DNA of 64,000 bases, from assembly GCA_037137455.1 (NCBI GenBank), contig JBAXKG010000007.1, forward strand, positions 28,957 through 92,956. The letters run 5' to 3'. Positions 43,014-53,300 of this stretch are shown here, piece after piece. The notes beneath the pieces were generated by a model that was not told the origin of the DNA, searched no databases, and saw only the letters and a program-made list of their open reading frames with translations. A program made the position numbers and the translations under genes. Source of the DNA: CAIVAT01 sp037137455 (GTDB lineage: Bacteria; Bacteroidota; Bacteroidia; Bacteroidales; FEN-979). Position 1 is the stretch's first letter. Each line of letters opens with the position of its first letter.

Positions 43014-45401
43014 CTAGAATTGAATCCTCCAGGTTCCCATTGGGAAAAAGGCCATGGTGAAAAAATCCCTGATCTCTCCTGTTTTGGGGTCGATTCGCTG
43101 GACGGAAATATTAGTAAAACTTGTACGATATTGCAGATCAACAAAAAATTCGATATTGTAACCTGGCAGGTTTCTCCTGATCCCAAAACGGAAAGCGAAA
43201 CGTTTATATTCGGGAAAGCGTTGGCTGTATGCCTGTGACCATTCATACACAGGCTCTCCGGAGGCTACGGTTGCTGTTACATCAAATGGAATGTAAGGGC
43301 TTCCTCCGTTCCACGTGGCCTTTATCCCAAATGACATTACCCCCCATTTGCGTTTTCCCATGATAAATTCGTACCCACCTGCAGCATTCAAGGCATAATT
43401 CACATTAAAGGCCGAATTGCGCGCAATGTCATCGTACCCGTTGTATTTGGAATTAAAAACAGAAGCTGAGAGCAGGAAATAATAGTTTTTTCTGAAAAAA
43501 CGTTCAAAGGTGCATTCAAGGCCATAGTTCTGTCCGGTTCCTTTATTAACAAGACTATCGGCATACTGTCGATCGATGAAAAACTCATGGCCCTGGTTGC
43601 TAAGCGAGTACTGAGGGATGGAGGCTTTGACCGGTATATCGAACAGATACTGGTAATATATCTCGGTTTTGAACCTAAGGTCTTTGTTCAGAAGGTAATT
43701 ATATCCAAACGCTATCTGTGCGCTTCGGGTGAACCCAAGGTCAAGGTTTGGCTGAATGGCCTTTCCGCAGGGCAGATGTGACAGGATGAAATAGATCACC
43801 CTGGGTTGCATCTGACTGTAAAGGCCTGTTCCAAAATTGATCGAATGTTGTTTGCTGATGTTCCAGTCAAAGCCGATCCGTGGTTCTAATGACCAGGAAT
43901 TGTTTAGTGATAGCCATGATCCGTAAAGACCCTGTGTTGAGGAGAATTTTTCACTAAAAATGTGTTGCCATTGTGTGAATCCACGCATCATTTGCATGTT
44001 TTCCTTTGAACCGGTATTCGCAATGAAAGCTCCTTTGGAAATTATGCTGTCGGCGAATGACATCTGGAAAAAATCCCAGTAAATGCCTCCATTCAGAGAA
44101 TTTTTCGAGGAAAATTTTTTTGTCAGTACTGAAGAAAAGGAGTATTTGATTTCAGTTGATCGCTCGCCGGCCCAGGGTGATGGTAATTGTTGAATATTGT
44201 TAAATGTGTCGATTTTTGTTCTGGTATCTGAAGCTACCAGATAAATAATGTTTTTCCACATCAAGCTCTTTGCGAGAAAAATCTGGTGTGAAATGCCCAA
44301 AACTCCAAGGTTTGAACCATTTGACAGGTCCTCGCCATAATCGGGGAATAGCCATTTCGATTGTTCCTTCCGGCTGTCAAAAAGTTCAATAAAACTGAGT
44401 CCGCCTATGGCCGTGATGGTGAAATTGCCTGCTTTCCGGGTGGGGATATTTATTTTGATGTTCAGGTCCTGGTATTTTGGCACGATACCGATATTGATAT
44501 TAAACAGGTTGAGAAATTGCAGTGGTGAATAACGATAGGAGACAAGAAAGGAGGCCCGGCTATTTTTTGAGAATGGGCCTTCAGCGCCGAATTCCAGTCC
44601 ATTCCATCCAATTTCGAACCAATATTCATGTTTTTCCGCGTTTCCATTTCGCATTTTCAAGTCAAATATTCCCGCGAGAGTGTTGCCATATTGAGCAGGG
44701 AAAGCGCCGGTGAAAAAATCGGAATTTGTAACGAGGTTGTTATTCAGGACTGTTACCGGTCCACCTGTTGTTCCTACTGCCGCAAAATGGTTCGGGTTAG
44801 GAATTTCCATGTCGTCGATGCGCCATTGCAGGCCGGTAGGCGAGTTGCCACGCACGATGATATCATTCCGGTTGTCGATGCCACTGGTGACGCCTGCGAA
44901 GTTGGCAACCATTCGTGCCGGGTCATTGTAGCTCCCTGCAAACCTGAAGGTTTCATCAACACTGAAAGATCGTACACTCACCGTTGCCATTTTGTTGATG
45001 GCTTCATTTTTCCGGTAACCAGCCCTGATTTCGACTTCGGGAGCATTCAATGTGGTTTCTTCCAAAAATATAGTGGTCATGGTTTCTTTACCACTGGTCA
45101 CAATAAGCGGTTCTGTGATAAAAGGGGCATATCCCATGAAGGTAACCCGGAGTTGATATTGGCCGATTTTAACATGAGTAAGCTTAAAGCGCCCCAGGGT
45201 GTCGGTAACTGCCCCAACCAACGAGTTTGTATCAAGAATGGTAACTGTTGCACCCGATAGTGGTGACTGGGTTTGATTATCGAGGACAATGCCCTGAATG
45301 CCCGATTTGAGAATCGTTTGTGCAATTCCGGGATGGCCAGGCAGGAAAAATATAAACAGTAAAAAAAATAAGAAATTTTTCCGGGAGAAGTTGAGAAACA
45401 T
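43014..45401 (-). CDS. TonB-dependent outer membrane receptor with carboxypeptidase-regulatory-like domain
   Basis: This 795-aa protein has a signal peptide (FFLLFIFFLPGHPGIAQT), an N-terminal CarboxypepD_reg-like beta sandwich (GIQGIVLDNQTQSPLSGATVTI; about 33-115), a plug domain (VRSFSVDETFRFAGSYNDPARM, IIVRGNSPTGLQWRIDDMEIPNPNHF) and a beta-barrel ending in an aromatic residue (WRIQF). It would take up, or possibly release, a large ligand across the outer membrane with TonB energy. No SusD-like partner lies next to it, so it is not a typical glycan-utilisation pair. Its operon context suggests traffic of the cluster product or of a metal/cobalamin cofactor; both are inference. Confidence 0.92.
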   Translation of the reverse strand: MFLNFSRKNFLFFLLFIFFLPGHPGIAQTILKSGIQGIVLDNQTQSPLSGATVTILDTNSLVGAVTDTLGRFKLTHVKIGQYQLRVTFMGYAPFITEPLIVTSGKETMTTIFLEETTLNAPEVEIRAGYRKNEAINKMATVSVRSFSVDETFRFAGSYNDPARMVANFAGVTSGIDNRNDIIVRGNSPTGLQWRIDDMEIPNPNHFAAVGTTGGPVTVLNNNLVTNSDFFTGAFPAQYGNTLAGIFDLKMRNGNAEKHEYWFEIGWNGLEFGAEGPFSKNSRASFLVSYRYSPLQFLNLFNINIGIVPKYQDLNIKINIPTRKAGNFTITAIGGLSFIELFDSRKEQSKWLFPDYGEDLSNGSNLGVLGISHQIFLAKSLMWKNIIYLVASDTRTKIDTFNNIQQLPSPWAGERSTEIKYSFSSVLTKKFSSKNSLNGGIYWDFFQMSFADSIISKGAFIANTGSKENMQMMRGFTQWQHIFSEKFSSTQGLYGSWLSLNNSWSLEPRIGFDWNISKQHSINFGTGLYSQMQPRVIYFILSHLPCGKAIQPNLDLGFTRSAQIAFGYNYLLNKDLRFKTEIYYQYLFDIPVKASIPQYSLSNQGHEFFIDRQYADSLVNKGTGQNYGLECTFERFFRKNYYFLLSASVFNSKYNGYDDIARNSAFNVNYALNAAGGYEFIMGKRKWGVMSFGIKATWNGGSPYIPFDVTATVASGEPVYEWSQAYSQRFPEYKRFAFRFGIRRNLPGYNIEFFVDLQYRTSFTNISVQRIDPKTGEIRDFFTMAFFPMGTWRIQF

Positions 45402-45421
45402 GAGGTAAATATAGGGAGAAT

Positions 45422-45808
45422 TTACGCTTCCATCATTTCTTCAACCTGTTCAAGGGTAAGGCGCGACCATTTGGGGTTTACAAGATTTTTATCCTTCACC
45501 TCAAAAGTAACAAGGTCGAAGGTCTCCTCGTAAAAGGTAAGTTTGCTATGCAGGTCAGGAGTATGTTCAATGAAGATAAAGTTTTCCGGGGTACAATGTA
45601 ATTTATTCATTATTTGTGTTGCGAGCTGGGCACACCATTCAGTAACCGGCGTTCCGGGGTTTTGACGGTAGATTTCGGTTGCAATTGCCAATGTTTTGTT
45701 ATCTTTCCGATTGATGATCTTTAATCCGCATTTAGATGGACTTTCCCATTGTCCTGAATAGTTGAAGTAGTGGTCCATGTATTTGTCGAAGTCGGGATTG
45801 GTCTCCAT
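45422..45808 (-). CDS. Conserved-looking 128-aa protein of unknown function
   Basis: No family was recognised. The protein is soluble and acidic, has three Cys, and contains the block ATEIYRQNPGTPVTEWCAQLATQIM followed by FIFIEHTPD. It lies between the TonB receptor (20 bp) and the first radical SAM gene (47 bp) and is co-directional with both. Base composition and packing support it being real. Confidence 0.65.
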   Translation of the reverse strand: METNPDFDKYMDHYFNYSGQWESPSKCGLKIINRKDNKTLAIATEIYRQNPGTPVTEWCAQLATQIMNKLHCTPENFIFIEHTPDLHSKLTFYEETFDLVTFEVKDKNLVNPKWSRLTLEQVEEMMEA

Positions 45809-45819
45809 TTATAGATTCT

Positions 45820-45849
45820 GAATGAGTGATTGAGTGAATGAGTGATTGA
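45820..45849. repeat. Direct repeat of a 14-bp unit
   Basis: GAATGAGTGATTGA occurs at 45820-45833 and again at 45836-45849 with a 2-bp spacer (16-bp period). It fills the 47-bp gap between the 128-aa protein gene and the radical SAM gene. It may be a slippage product; function is unknown. Confidence 0.8.
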
Positions 45850-45855
45850 TATTTT

Positions 45856-47127
45856 CTATGCGACTTTTGGGACTTTTTTTCCAAAGCTGAGATCGGCGAT
45901 GTCGCGGCGGCGCGGGGAGTAGGTACCATCTTCAATTTCGCGTGAAACGACTTTGTTTATAAGGTTGAACATCTTCATAGTCTGGGGTTCATCCTTGTAA
46001 AATGTATCCCAGGCATACTGATAGAGTTCTGCCAATCTTTCAGCCGACATATGTTTGGGGTGGTAAACAACTTTCCCGGCATTGTAATGGTTCCAGTCGG
46101 TATCGAATATACGACCCTGTTTCAACAGGTCGCTGTAGGCTTTCGTATGGGGAAATGGAGCAAGAACAGTGAATTCGGCAAGATCAAGCTCAATTTCGAG
46201 CAGAAAGTCAACCAAACGCTTGATATCATCTTCAGTTTGGTTGTCGAGGCCCAAAAGGATCGTGCCTTCAACTGCAATGCCATATTCATGGTACTGCTTA
46301 ATTCGATTTTTTATATAATCGGATGTATCGAACACAGCCTGATAAACATACCATGCTCCGGCCTGGGCTGCCAGATCTAATACTTCATCTTTATCTTCGA
46401 TAGTGTGGCTAACCCACTTTTTCTTTAAGGGGATCATAGCTTTGAAAAGATCTTTTTCCCATTGGGTATCGAGGGCAAGGGAATTATCGACAATGAAAAG
46501 GCGGTTGTTGTCCATTTGTGACAGTTCCTCAACAACGCGATCGATGGGGCGGGGCCGGAATCCACGGCCACCAAGGTAACGTACGGCACAGGGATAGCAA
46601 TCATAAATGCAGCCACGGGAAGCATGGAAGAGGTCGACCATTCGAAATCCCTTGTGGTAGTATAAATCTTTTTTCAGTATATCTCGTTTTGCCGGGCCAA
46701 TAAGTCCCATATCGGGTGGCTTGCTAATGAAGTTGTAGATCTTTTTCAGGTCATTTTTTTGAAAATCCTGAAAAAGTTGACCAAGGCGACCTTCCACTTC
46801 GCCAAGAAATACAGAATCGGCATGTAACATGGTTTCTTCGGCATGCAACATTGTTGAAATTCCACCGAAAATGACTTTTTTCCCAAGCCTACGGTACTGG
46901 TCGGCAATTTCCCATCCCCGTTTGACCTGGGTGGTCAGCATCATCGAAATACCAACAAAGTCAGGGCTTTCATCAATTATCAGTTCCTCCACATTTTCAT
47001 CGGTAAAGTCGATATCGATATTTTGAGGAATGTCGGCGGCCATAACCACCGGACCGTGGGGTGGCAGGTTAAAAATGGTTTGTCCTTCAAGTTTTTCCCA
47101 GCGGGGATATATCAGTTTAAATTTCAT
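45856..47127 (-). CDS. B12-binding-domain radical SAM protein 1
   Basis: This 423-aa protein has an N-terminal B12-binding-like Rossmann fold (residues ~1-130; DFVGISMMLTTQVKRGWEIADQYRR, VIFGGISTML). The canonical DxHxxG cobalamin motif is not visible, so base-off B12 binding by His is not assured. The radical SAM core starts with CxxxCxxC (Cys173, Cys177, Cys180; CIYDCYPC). Later, VEGTILLGLDNQTEDDIKRL fits the standard fold. These proteins (class B-like and lipid-modifying relatives) act on lipids, antibiotics or cofactors. It lies 3 bp after the C45 hydrolase gene. Confidence 0.9.
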   Translation of the reverse strand: MKFKLIYPRWEKLEGQTIFNLPPHGPVVMAADIPQNIDIDFTDENVEELIIDESPDFVGISMMLTTQVKRGWEIADQYRRLGKKVIFGGISTMLHAEETMLHADSVFLGEVEGRLGQLFQDFQKNDLKKIYNFISKPPDMGLIGPAKRDILKKDLYYHKGFRMVDLFHASRGCIYDCYPCAVRYLGGRGFRPRPIDRVVEELSQMDNNRLFIVDNSLALDTQWEKDLFKAMIPLKKKWVSHTIEDKDEVLDLAAQAGAWYVYQAVFDTSDYIKNRIKQYHEYGIAVEGTILLGLDNQTEDDIKRLVDFLLEIELDLAEFTVLAPFPHTKAYSDLLKQGRIFDTDWNHYNAGKVVYHPKHMSAERLAELYQYAWDTFYKDEPQTMKMFNLINKVVSREIEDGTYSPRRRDIADLSFGKKVPKVA

Positions 47128-47130
47128 AAG

Positions 47131-48834
47131 TTAATTCATTATCCTAACGTTGCAATCTGCAAGCTTTTTAATGATATTTCGCTTTTCTTTCCAACGTGGT
47201 ATTTCTAATGAAAGCGCATGACGGTACTCCGCCTGTGCAAGTTTCCATTGGCCCTTTTGGGAGTAATAATCACCAGTCAGGTCATAAACCTCATAATACA
47301 GTGGATTAGAAGTCCGGAAATCATCAAGAAAAGAACCTGGCAGCATATCGGTTTTCCCGGAACCAAGTCTTCGTTTCAACTCTTTCCTCATCTCCCTGAA
47401 CCGTATGAAGCCCATGTAATCAGTGGATTTGAGTAATGAATCAGGAGGAATGGTTTTATCCGCTTCTGTTATTTCAACCTTACGCTTAAGCCCGGCAAAG
47501 TTACGAAAAATTTTATTCAGGTCGTAACATACATAAGGCCCGATTTGCCAGGGTGAGGTGGAGACCCAGACAAGAAGTTTCTCCGGCATGAAAATGATAG
47601 AATGATGTGCAATAAGCTGGTTCATAGCCTTCTCATTTCCCATTCCGATGTCAATTCCGTTTAATCCCTGCCGGTCGCGAAGGATATTGGCTGCATCCAG
47701 GTAATCAATAGGAAATTTGGCGCTAATATCCTGAATAAGTCGTTTGTAGCGATAAACAGATGCATTCTCTTTTTTATTGGTAATATTCATCAGGTCGGAC
47801 GAAAAAACATCTGATTGAAAATGGTTCGCACAAGCGATGTAATTATTGACAGGGAGTACCAATCCAATTTTAAATGGTGATTTTTCGATGATCGCGGCTT
47901 TTTTATCAGAGGCAGAGCCTATCAGAATGGATTCTGAAACAAAAGTTTCGCGTTTTATGGCAATAGAAAAAGCTTCGTTAATGTTTGAAGCATATTGCAG
48001 AATTTCGCGTGCCAAAATTGAAATCGGAGTACGCGCTGAACCGGGAATTTCAGATTTGGCGGCATTGATCGTGACTGTCAAACCTGCTTCGTTCATACCG
48101 GATACAGCGCCAATCATCCCCCCCCAGGTAACCATCATAAAGCCATATCCTTTTTCTGGTTTTTCAAAACAGATGATCTTGTTCCGGGCAAATTCATCGC
48201 CAACATAAAAATCGAAATTCCGACCGATGATCAGAGAACTGTCTTTCGATTTGTTGCCCCAAACGCCAAAGCTGGTACATCCCACCAGACTGTAATCCTG
48301 CAATGCATGTCCGATGTCATGTGCCGAGTGATAGTTGAGCAAACGCTGATAGTTTGATCCGATAAATGAATACTCATCTGACGCTGACAAAGATATTCCA
48401 TAGATTTCCAGTTTATATTCATCAGTGAGATAACGGTCGAGGTCGCGGTTGAACCAATAGATAAAGTGTTTTAGAAAGCGGAGATAAAAATCAGATGGAA
48501 TCATCTCCCTGACCTGGTCAATAAAAGATTTTTCCTGGAACGCAATCAGTTGTTTGGATAGTTTTCCGTTAATTACACCTCTGTCGAAAGGTTTTCCTTC
48601 GATGTACATTTCCCATAAACCACTTGAACTTTTTTTCAGCCAGTTGGGTCCGATCCTGAAGAAATCTTTTTCTGCATTCTCAACAACGAATTTGGTTGAT
48701 TCTGTATTTCCGGGTTTGGGAGGCTGAATTCTTGTCATAAAATAAAACCAGACTGAAAATACTGAAACAATTGTGGCGGCGATCAGCAATGAAAACCCAA
48801 TGCGTTTTATCCAACGGTGTTTTCGATCAGTCAT
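47131..48834 (-). CDS. C45-family Ntn hydrolase/acyltransferase, membrane anchored
   Basis: This 567-aa protein has a signal-anchor helix (about 11-33) and then a domain of the acyl-CoA:6-aminopenicillanate acyltransferase type. The N-terminal nucleophile candidate is Cys186 in SLVGCTSFGVWG, followed by LIIGRNFDF, GYGFMMVTWGGMIGAVSGMNEAGLTVTIN and AACANHFQS-like blocks. Members autocleave at this Cys and then transfer or hydrolyse acyl-amide bonds. The C-terminal ~70 residues look like TPR helices (YDLTGDYYSQKGQWKLAQAEYRHAL). It would act in the periplasm. The gene overlaps the FAD oxidoreductase gene by 8 bp. Related genes occur beside MMPL/aryl-polyene-like clusters in Bacteroidota. Confidence 0.85.
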   Translation of the reverse strand: MTDRKHRWIKRIGFSLLIAATIVSVFSVWFYFMTRIQPPKPGNTESTKFVVENAEKDFFRIGPNWLKKSSSGLWEMYIEGKPFDRGVINGKLSKQLIAFQEKSFIDQVREMIPSDFYLRFLKHFIYWFNRDLDRYLTDEYKLEIYGISLSASDEYSFIGSNYQRLLNYHSAHDIGHALQDYSLVGCTSFGVWGNKSKDSSLIIGRNFDFYVGDEFARNKIICFEKPEKGYGFMMVTWGGMIGAVSGMNEAGLTVTINAAKSEIPGSARTPISILAREILQYASNINEAFSIAIKRETFVSESILIGSASDKKAAIIEKSPFKIGLVLPVNNYIACANHFQSDVFSSDLMNITNKKENASVYRYKRLIQDISAKFPIDYLDAANILRDRQGLNGIDIGMGNEKAMNQLIAHHSIIFMPEKLLVWVSTSPWQIGPYVCYDLNKIFRNFAGLKRKVEITEADKTIPPDSLLKSTDYMGFIRFREMRKELKRRLGSGKTDMLPGSFLDDFRTSNPLYYEVYDLTGDYYSQKGQWKLAQAEYRHALSLEIPRWKEKRNIIKKLADCNVRIMN

Positions 48835-50326
48835 GTTGAATTTTTTTCAGAAGATATTCCAATCCAATTATTTCGCCACAGGTAACCACTGAACCTATTG
48901 TTACTCCGAGTACTCCATGAAGGTTTGTATTCTGACCTGTAAAGTAGAAATTTGGAATTTTGGTTTTGGGCATCACTGTAGTAAGCAAAGGTTCGTGGAA
49001 GTTTTTCTGTATACCATAGAGTGAGCCTTCAGGTATGCCGGTATAGTCGCGGTAGGTAAGGGGAGTGGAAATTTCAACATGGTCGATAGCCGTTTTCAAT
49101 TCCGGGAACTTCAGATACACAATCTGAAGAAGTTTTTCAGCTTGTTCTTTTTTGAAATCCAGATAATCGGGCTCTCTTCTTCCTGCAATGGTATTATTCC
49201 ATCTGGAAACCTGATCAAAGCGCATATAAGTAAGGATAGTCAGTGTTTCTGCAAATTTTTGATCTGGTTTATGGCTGCCGGTTGACAACAGGAACATCAC
49301 AGGCCATTGTGAATCAGCAGTTGCAGCTTCATCCCATGGATCATTTGAAGTATGATAATAATAGTTGTAGTTCAGGTAGGGAAAGGTACCGGGTTTTACC
49401 GAAAGGTATAAAACAAATGAAGATGAAGTATTCAGAAGAGAGTCAATACGTTTCTGATATGCTGTGCGGACCATATCGGTTGGCATCATTGAAAGCGTTT
49501 TTGAAGGATGAATGTCGGAAATAACCATTGTTGAAAGAAAAACATCTTCTTCATTAGTTTTGAGAGTGAATTTTTGTCCGCTCTGACCTATTGCAGTAAC
49601 TTCCCTTTTTGTAATGATGGTTCCACCCTGTGCATTGATAGCTTTAACTAACGCATGTGAAATCTGGTCGCTTCCACCAATAATCCGGTAGGCGCCCGAC
49701 ATAAAGGAATGATTTATCAGCGCCGCGACATGGAGCGGCGATAATCGGTTTCCGCCATACAGGTAATTATTCCCCGCCAGGGCGGAAGAGAGGGGGATCT
49801 GGGATTTTCGATTTGATGCTGATGATAATTTGTTTAAGAATTCAAAAGCGCTTTGAGTTGTATAGAGATGTTCCCTGTGATCTTTGGGTAATTCGAGATT
49901 ATATAGTGGAAAAGCAGAAACCACCTCATAAATCATGCGGAGATATTCATCAATTGAAGGTTTTTCTCCGGGAAAATGTTGAAGCAACCGGTCTGAAAAA
50001 TTTTCGAAACCCTGTGCCAGTGGAAATTCCTGATCGCCAAAAGCAACCAGGTCAAAGCAATTAGGGTCAAGCTGTTGAAATTTTATGACATTTGTAAGAC
50101 CAAAATATTTCCAGTACCGGTTTAACGTCTGGTTTGGACCAAGAGCTCCAATGTAATGGACACCTGTTTCAAATTTATGCCCATGCCTGACAAAGGTTTG
50201 CAGGTTACCTCCAGGCTGGTTGTGTTTTTCAAGGATGCATACCTTAAAGCCCTCTTTGCTAAGGATATAAGCGCAAAGTAAGCCGCCCAGGCCTGATCCG
50301 ATGATAATTACATCGTATTTATTCAT
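48827..50326 (-). CDS. FAD-dependent oxidoreductase of the CrtI/phytoene desaturase type
   Basis: This 499-aa protein starts with a Rossmann FAD motif (IIIGSGLGGLLCAYILSKEG, then LEKHNQPGGNLQTF) and ends with the second FAD-binding signature FYFTGQNTNLHGVLGVTIGSVVTCG. This is the amine-oxidase/phytoene-desaturase/retinol-saturase group, so it may desaturate or saturate a polyene or acyl chain. It overlaps its neighbours by 8 bp on each side (C45 gene and MMPL fusion), so the three products are probably made together. Substrate and direction of reaction are unknown. Confidence 0.9.
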   Translation of the reverse strand: MNKYDVIIIGSGLGGLLCAYILSKEGFKVCILEKHNQPGGNLQTFVRHGHKFETGVHYIGALGPNQTLNRYWKYFGLTNVIKFQQLDPNCFDLVAFGDQEFPLAQGFENFSDRLLQHFPGEKPSIDEYLRMIYEVVSAFPLYNLELPKDHREHLYTTQSAFEFLNKLSSASNRKSQIPLSSALAGNNYLYGGNRLSPLHVAALINHSFMSGAYRIIGGSDQISHALVKAINAQGGTIITKREVTAIGQSGQKFTLKTNEEDVFLSTMVISDIHPSKTLSMMPTDMVRTAYQKRIDSLLNTSSSFVLYLSVKPGTFPYLNYNYYYHTSNDPWDEAATADSQWPVMFLLSTGSHKPDQKFAETLTILTYMRFDQVSRWNNTIAGRREPDYLDFKKEQAEKLLQIVYLKFPELKTAIDHVEISTPLTYRDYTGIPEGSLYGIQKNFHEPLLTTVMPKTKIPNFYFTGQNTNLHGVLGVTIGSVVTCGEIIGLEYLLKKIQHD

Positions 50327-53300
50327 CTCCTGTCATTTCTGAAATAATTGGAGTTTTCAGGGTATGCCTTAAAACATAAAGGTTATTTGAAGTGACTTTC
50401 TTATTGTCGATTACCTCCATGGACATACCGGATTCTTCGGCCATTTTTCTTATTTTTTCAGCTGAAGTGAAGTAGAGTTGTTTTTCGCTTGTCTGAGTTT
50501 TATTAAACCCGATGCGGGTTGACAGGAATTCGGTCAGCTGGGATTTTTTATGACGATTTTCCAACTCCGAATTTGCTTCCCTGATAAGGATCGTTCCACC
50601 GGGATTCAGGTTGGAAAAGCAATTCCTCAGCAGCGACTCCTGCCTGGCTGGTGACAAATAGTGCAGAACATCACAAAGCAGGAATCCCTCTTTTGGCGTT
50701 ATTTTGTAATCTGAAACATCGGAAAAAGCAAAGTTGATGCGGCTATTCTTTGAGAAACAGTTATTGGCCACTTTAATTTTTTCGCTGTCAAAATCAACAC
50801 CCGTAATTCTTCGTTCATCACCAGTAAACATAAGCATGTAAGAGATGAATCCATAACCGCAGCCAAGGTCAAGTATCTCGCCTTTGACCGGCATCAGCTG
50901 GTTGTATATTTCGTAATTGTTCTCAAGTTTCAGCTTCACCCGCATATACCATTCCAGGATTGGGCCTTTCAAAATATAATTCAGCGCCAACTTTCGGCGA
51001 TAATAATGCGCGGTGCCTTCTTCTGCTTTGAACTTCGAATATTGAGCAATATAAAATTGCCGGAATTGACGGGTTCGCTCCTGATATGTTTTTCCGAACG
51101 AAAGGTCATCGCACCCGACCCGGCTGAGAATTTTCATCCTGAAACTATTTGGCCTGCCCCAGAATGCTCCTTTCCCCAAAAAATCACCGGTTCCGAATAC
51201 TAAAATGGGCAAAATATCGATCTGCAATTTTTCGGCAAGGAAAAATGCGCCCCTGTGAAAACGCTGAATCTGTTGCTCGTATGAACGGTGAGCTTCGGGA
51301 AAGATCAGGATTGAAAAGCCTTCATTCACCTTTTCTTTCAGTAATCCGATTATACTTTCAATCCCGTTATCAACATTGTAAAAGTTTGCCAGTCGCGCAA
51401 TCGGTCCGAAAATAGGCGACCTGTAAACCCATGAGGTGGTGAGTATAATAATTTTAGGGTATAACCTCAGAAAAGCCGGAGTTTCGATAAGGCTTTGATG
51501 ATTGCTTATTATGATGGCCGGTTTGGTGAAATCCTCACCGGGTTCATTGATCAGTTTCCGATCCCATGCGAAAGTAAAAGCGATGTATCCCTTTGTAAGC
51601 CAATAAAATAATTTATGGAAGAGCATCTCTTTTTTCTTGCGTTTAATGGGCAGTAACAAATTGATCATACCGCCTAAAATCATCAGGATCAAGGCAATGG
51701 CGACAATATTTCCCCATGTTACCAGTGTTTTAATCAATATACGAAGGGTAACCGGAAATCTGTTTTTCCTGCACCTTGAAAGAATGACCTCATTGAAAAT
51801 AAGGGGTTGAAATACAAACGAAAGGATGACAACGCTGGCAATACCAACCACCGATACCATAGCAATTGAGTTGAGGGCCGGATGGCGTGCAAAAAAGAGC
51901 GCTCCAACACCAAATAGTGTGGTCAGTGACGAGAGCAAAACAGAGACTTTATAGGTGTGCATATCATCTTTACCTGTTTTCAGCGTTTGTTGCAAACCAC
52001 GCATCATCAGGATGCTGTAGTCTACCCCCAGCCCAAAGATAAAGGAGGAGATGATGATGTTGAAAATATTGAATCGGATGCCGGTGATACCCATAAAACC
52101 CATGGTGATAAGCCAGCTGAAAAACATGGGCAATGCTGTGATGAGGCCAAGCCCTATCCTGCCGAAGGAAAAGATCAGCAGCAAGGTTACAAATATCATC
52201 GATAAGGCCACCAGCAGGTCGAAATCATTTTTTACATTCTCTACAAACCTTGTCGTAAGGCTTTGTTTGTCAAATAGTACATATCTTTCACTTGCGGAAA
52301 ATTCATTGTAAACCTGCACTTTGTCAGTTTCAGTTACCTTTAGGATAGTCGGGGCGAGAACCAGATCGGGAGTGATCGAAATCCAATTGGCAATCAATTG
52401 ATTATCTGACAGATTTACCTCATTTTCAGTAAGTGTGTTATAATCCTTGTTTAACAGGTTGAAAAATGGATCAAAGGCTGAGGTACGATATCCAAATTTA
52501 TTAATCTGGATAAGCAAATCAGCGCGCAACTGATTTTTTCTATCTGGTGTCCAATAGCCATTCCAGCGTGCGATTTTCACCTTTTGCAGCGAATCGGAAA
52601 TAAGCAGTGAACCGGCATTTGAGATGCCCTGTATCTTTCCGTTTTTCACCAGGTCTTTCACTCTATCTGACATCTGTTCCTGATTTCGCAGCGCTTTTTC
52701 GGTAGTTTTCCCGGTTGCCACGAGATACAGGTTTTTCAGTTTATAGTTGCTTATCTTATCGAGCTCTGATTCGGCCTTGGCGAGTTTGGGTGTCACAAAG
52801 CTGAGAGTCGACATATTTTTTTCGAATTCTACCTTTTGCGAAAACCAGATGCTGAGAGCGCCAATTAGAAGTAAAGCCGCGATCAGCCATTTATTTTTTT
52901 CATAGGATATGGAGGCCAGTTTGTCGACGAAGTTGATGGGGTTGGTTTTCGCGGCAGGCATTTGTTTCCCGGCTATAAAATGGGGAAGGACGGTCAATGT
53001 AAATAAAGCTGCACCGATCACACTGAATATCGCGAACCACCCAAGGTCTTGTAATACAACAGAATTGAGGAAGGTCAGGCAAAAGAACGCACCGGCCGAT
53101 GTGATGCTGCATAGCACGATGGTAAGTGACATTTCCTTTAGAGCAAGTTCAATATCCTGCTTCTTTCGAAAATGGTTAACAAGATAGAGGGAATAATCAA
53201 CTATCAAACCCAGTATAACAGATCCGATACCGAGGGAGATGGCAGATATTTTTCCTTTCACCAAAAAAAGGATTGCCAAAGACAGTGCGCCTCCGAACAG

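Noticed and set aside
44628..45260. A 210-codon frame on the + strand
   Set aside because: It lies antisense to the TonB receptor gene, has no recognisable motif, no promoter and an atypical composition. It is a shadow of the receptor reading frame.
43014..45401. TonB receptor as part of a polysaccharide-utilisation (SusC/SusD) pair
   Set aside because: There is no SusD-like lipoprotein or glycoside hydrolase nearby, and the neighbours are acyl-metabolism genes.
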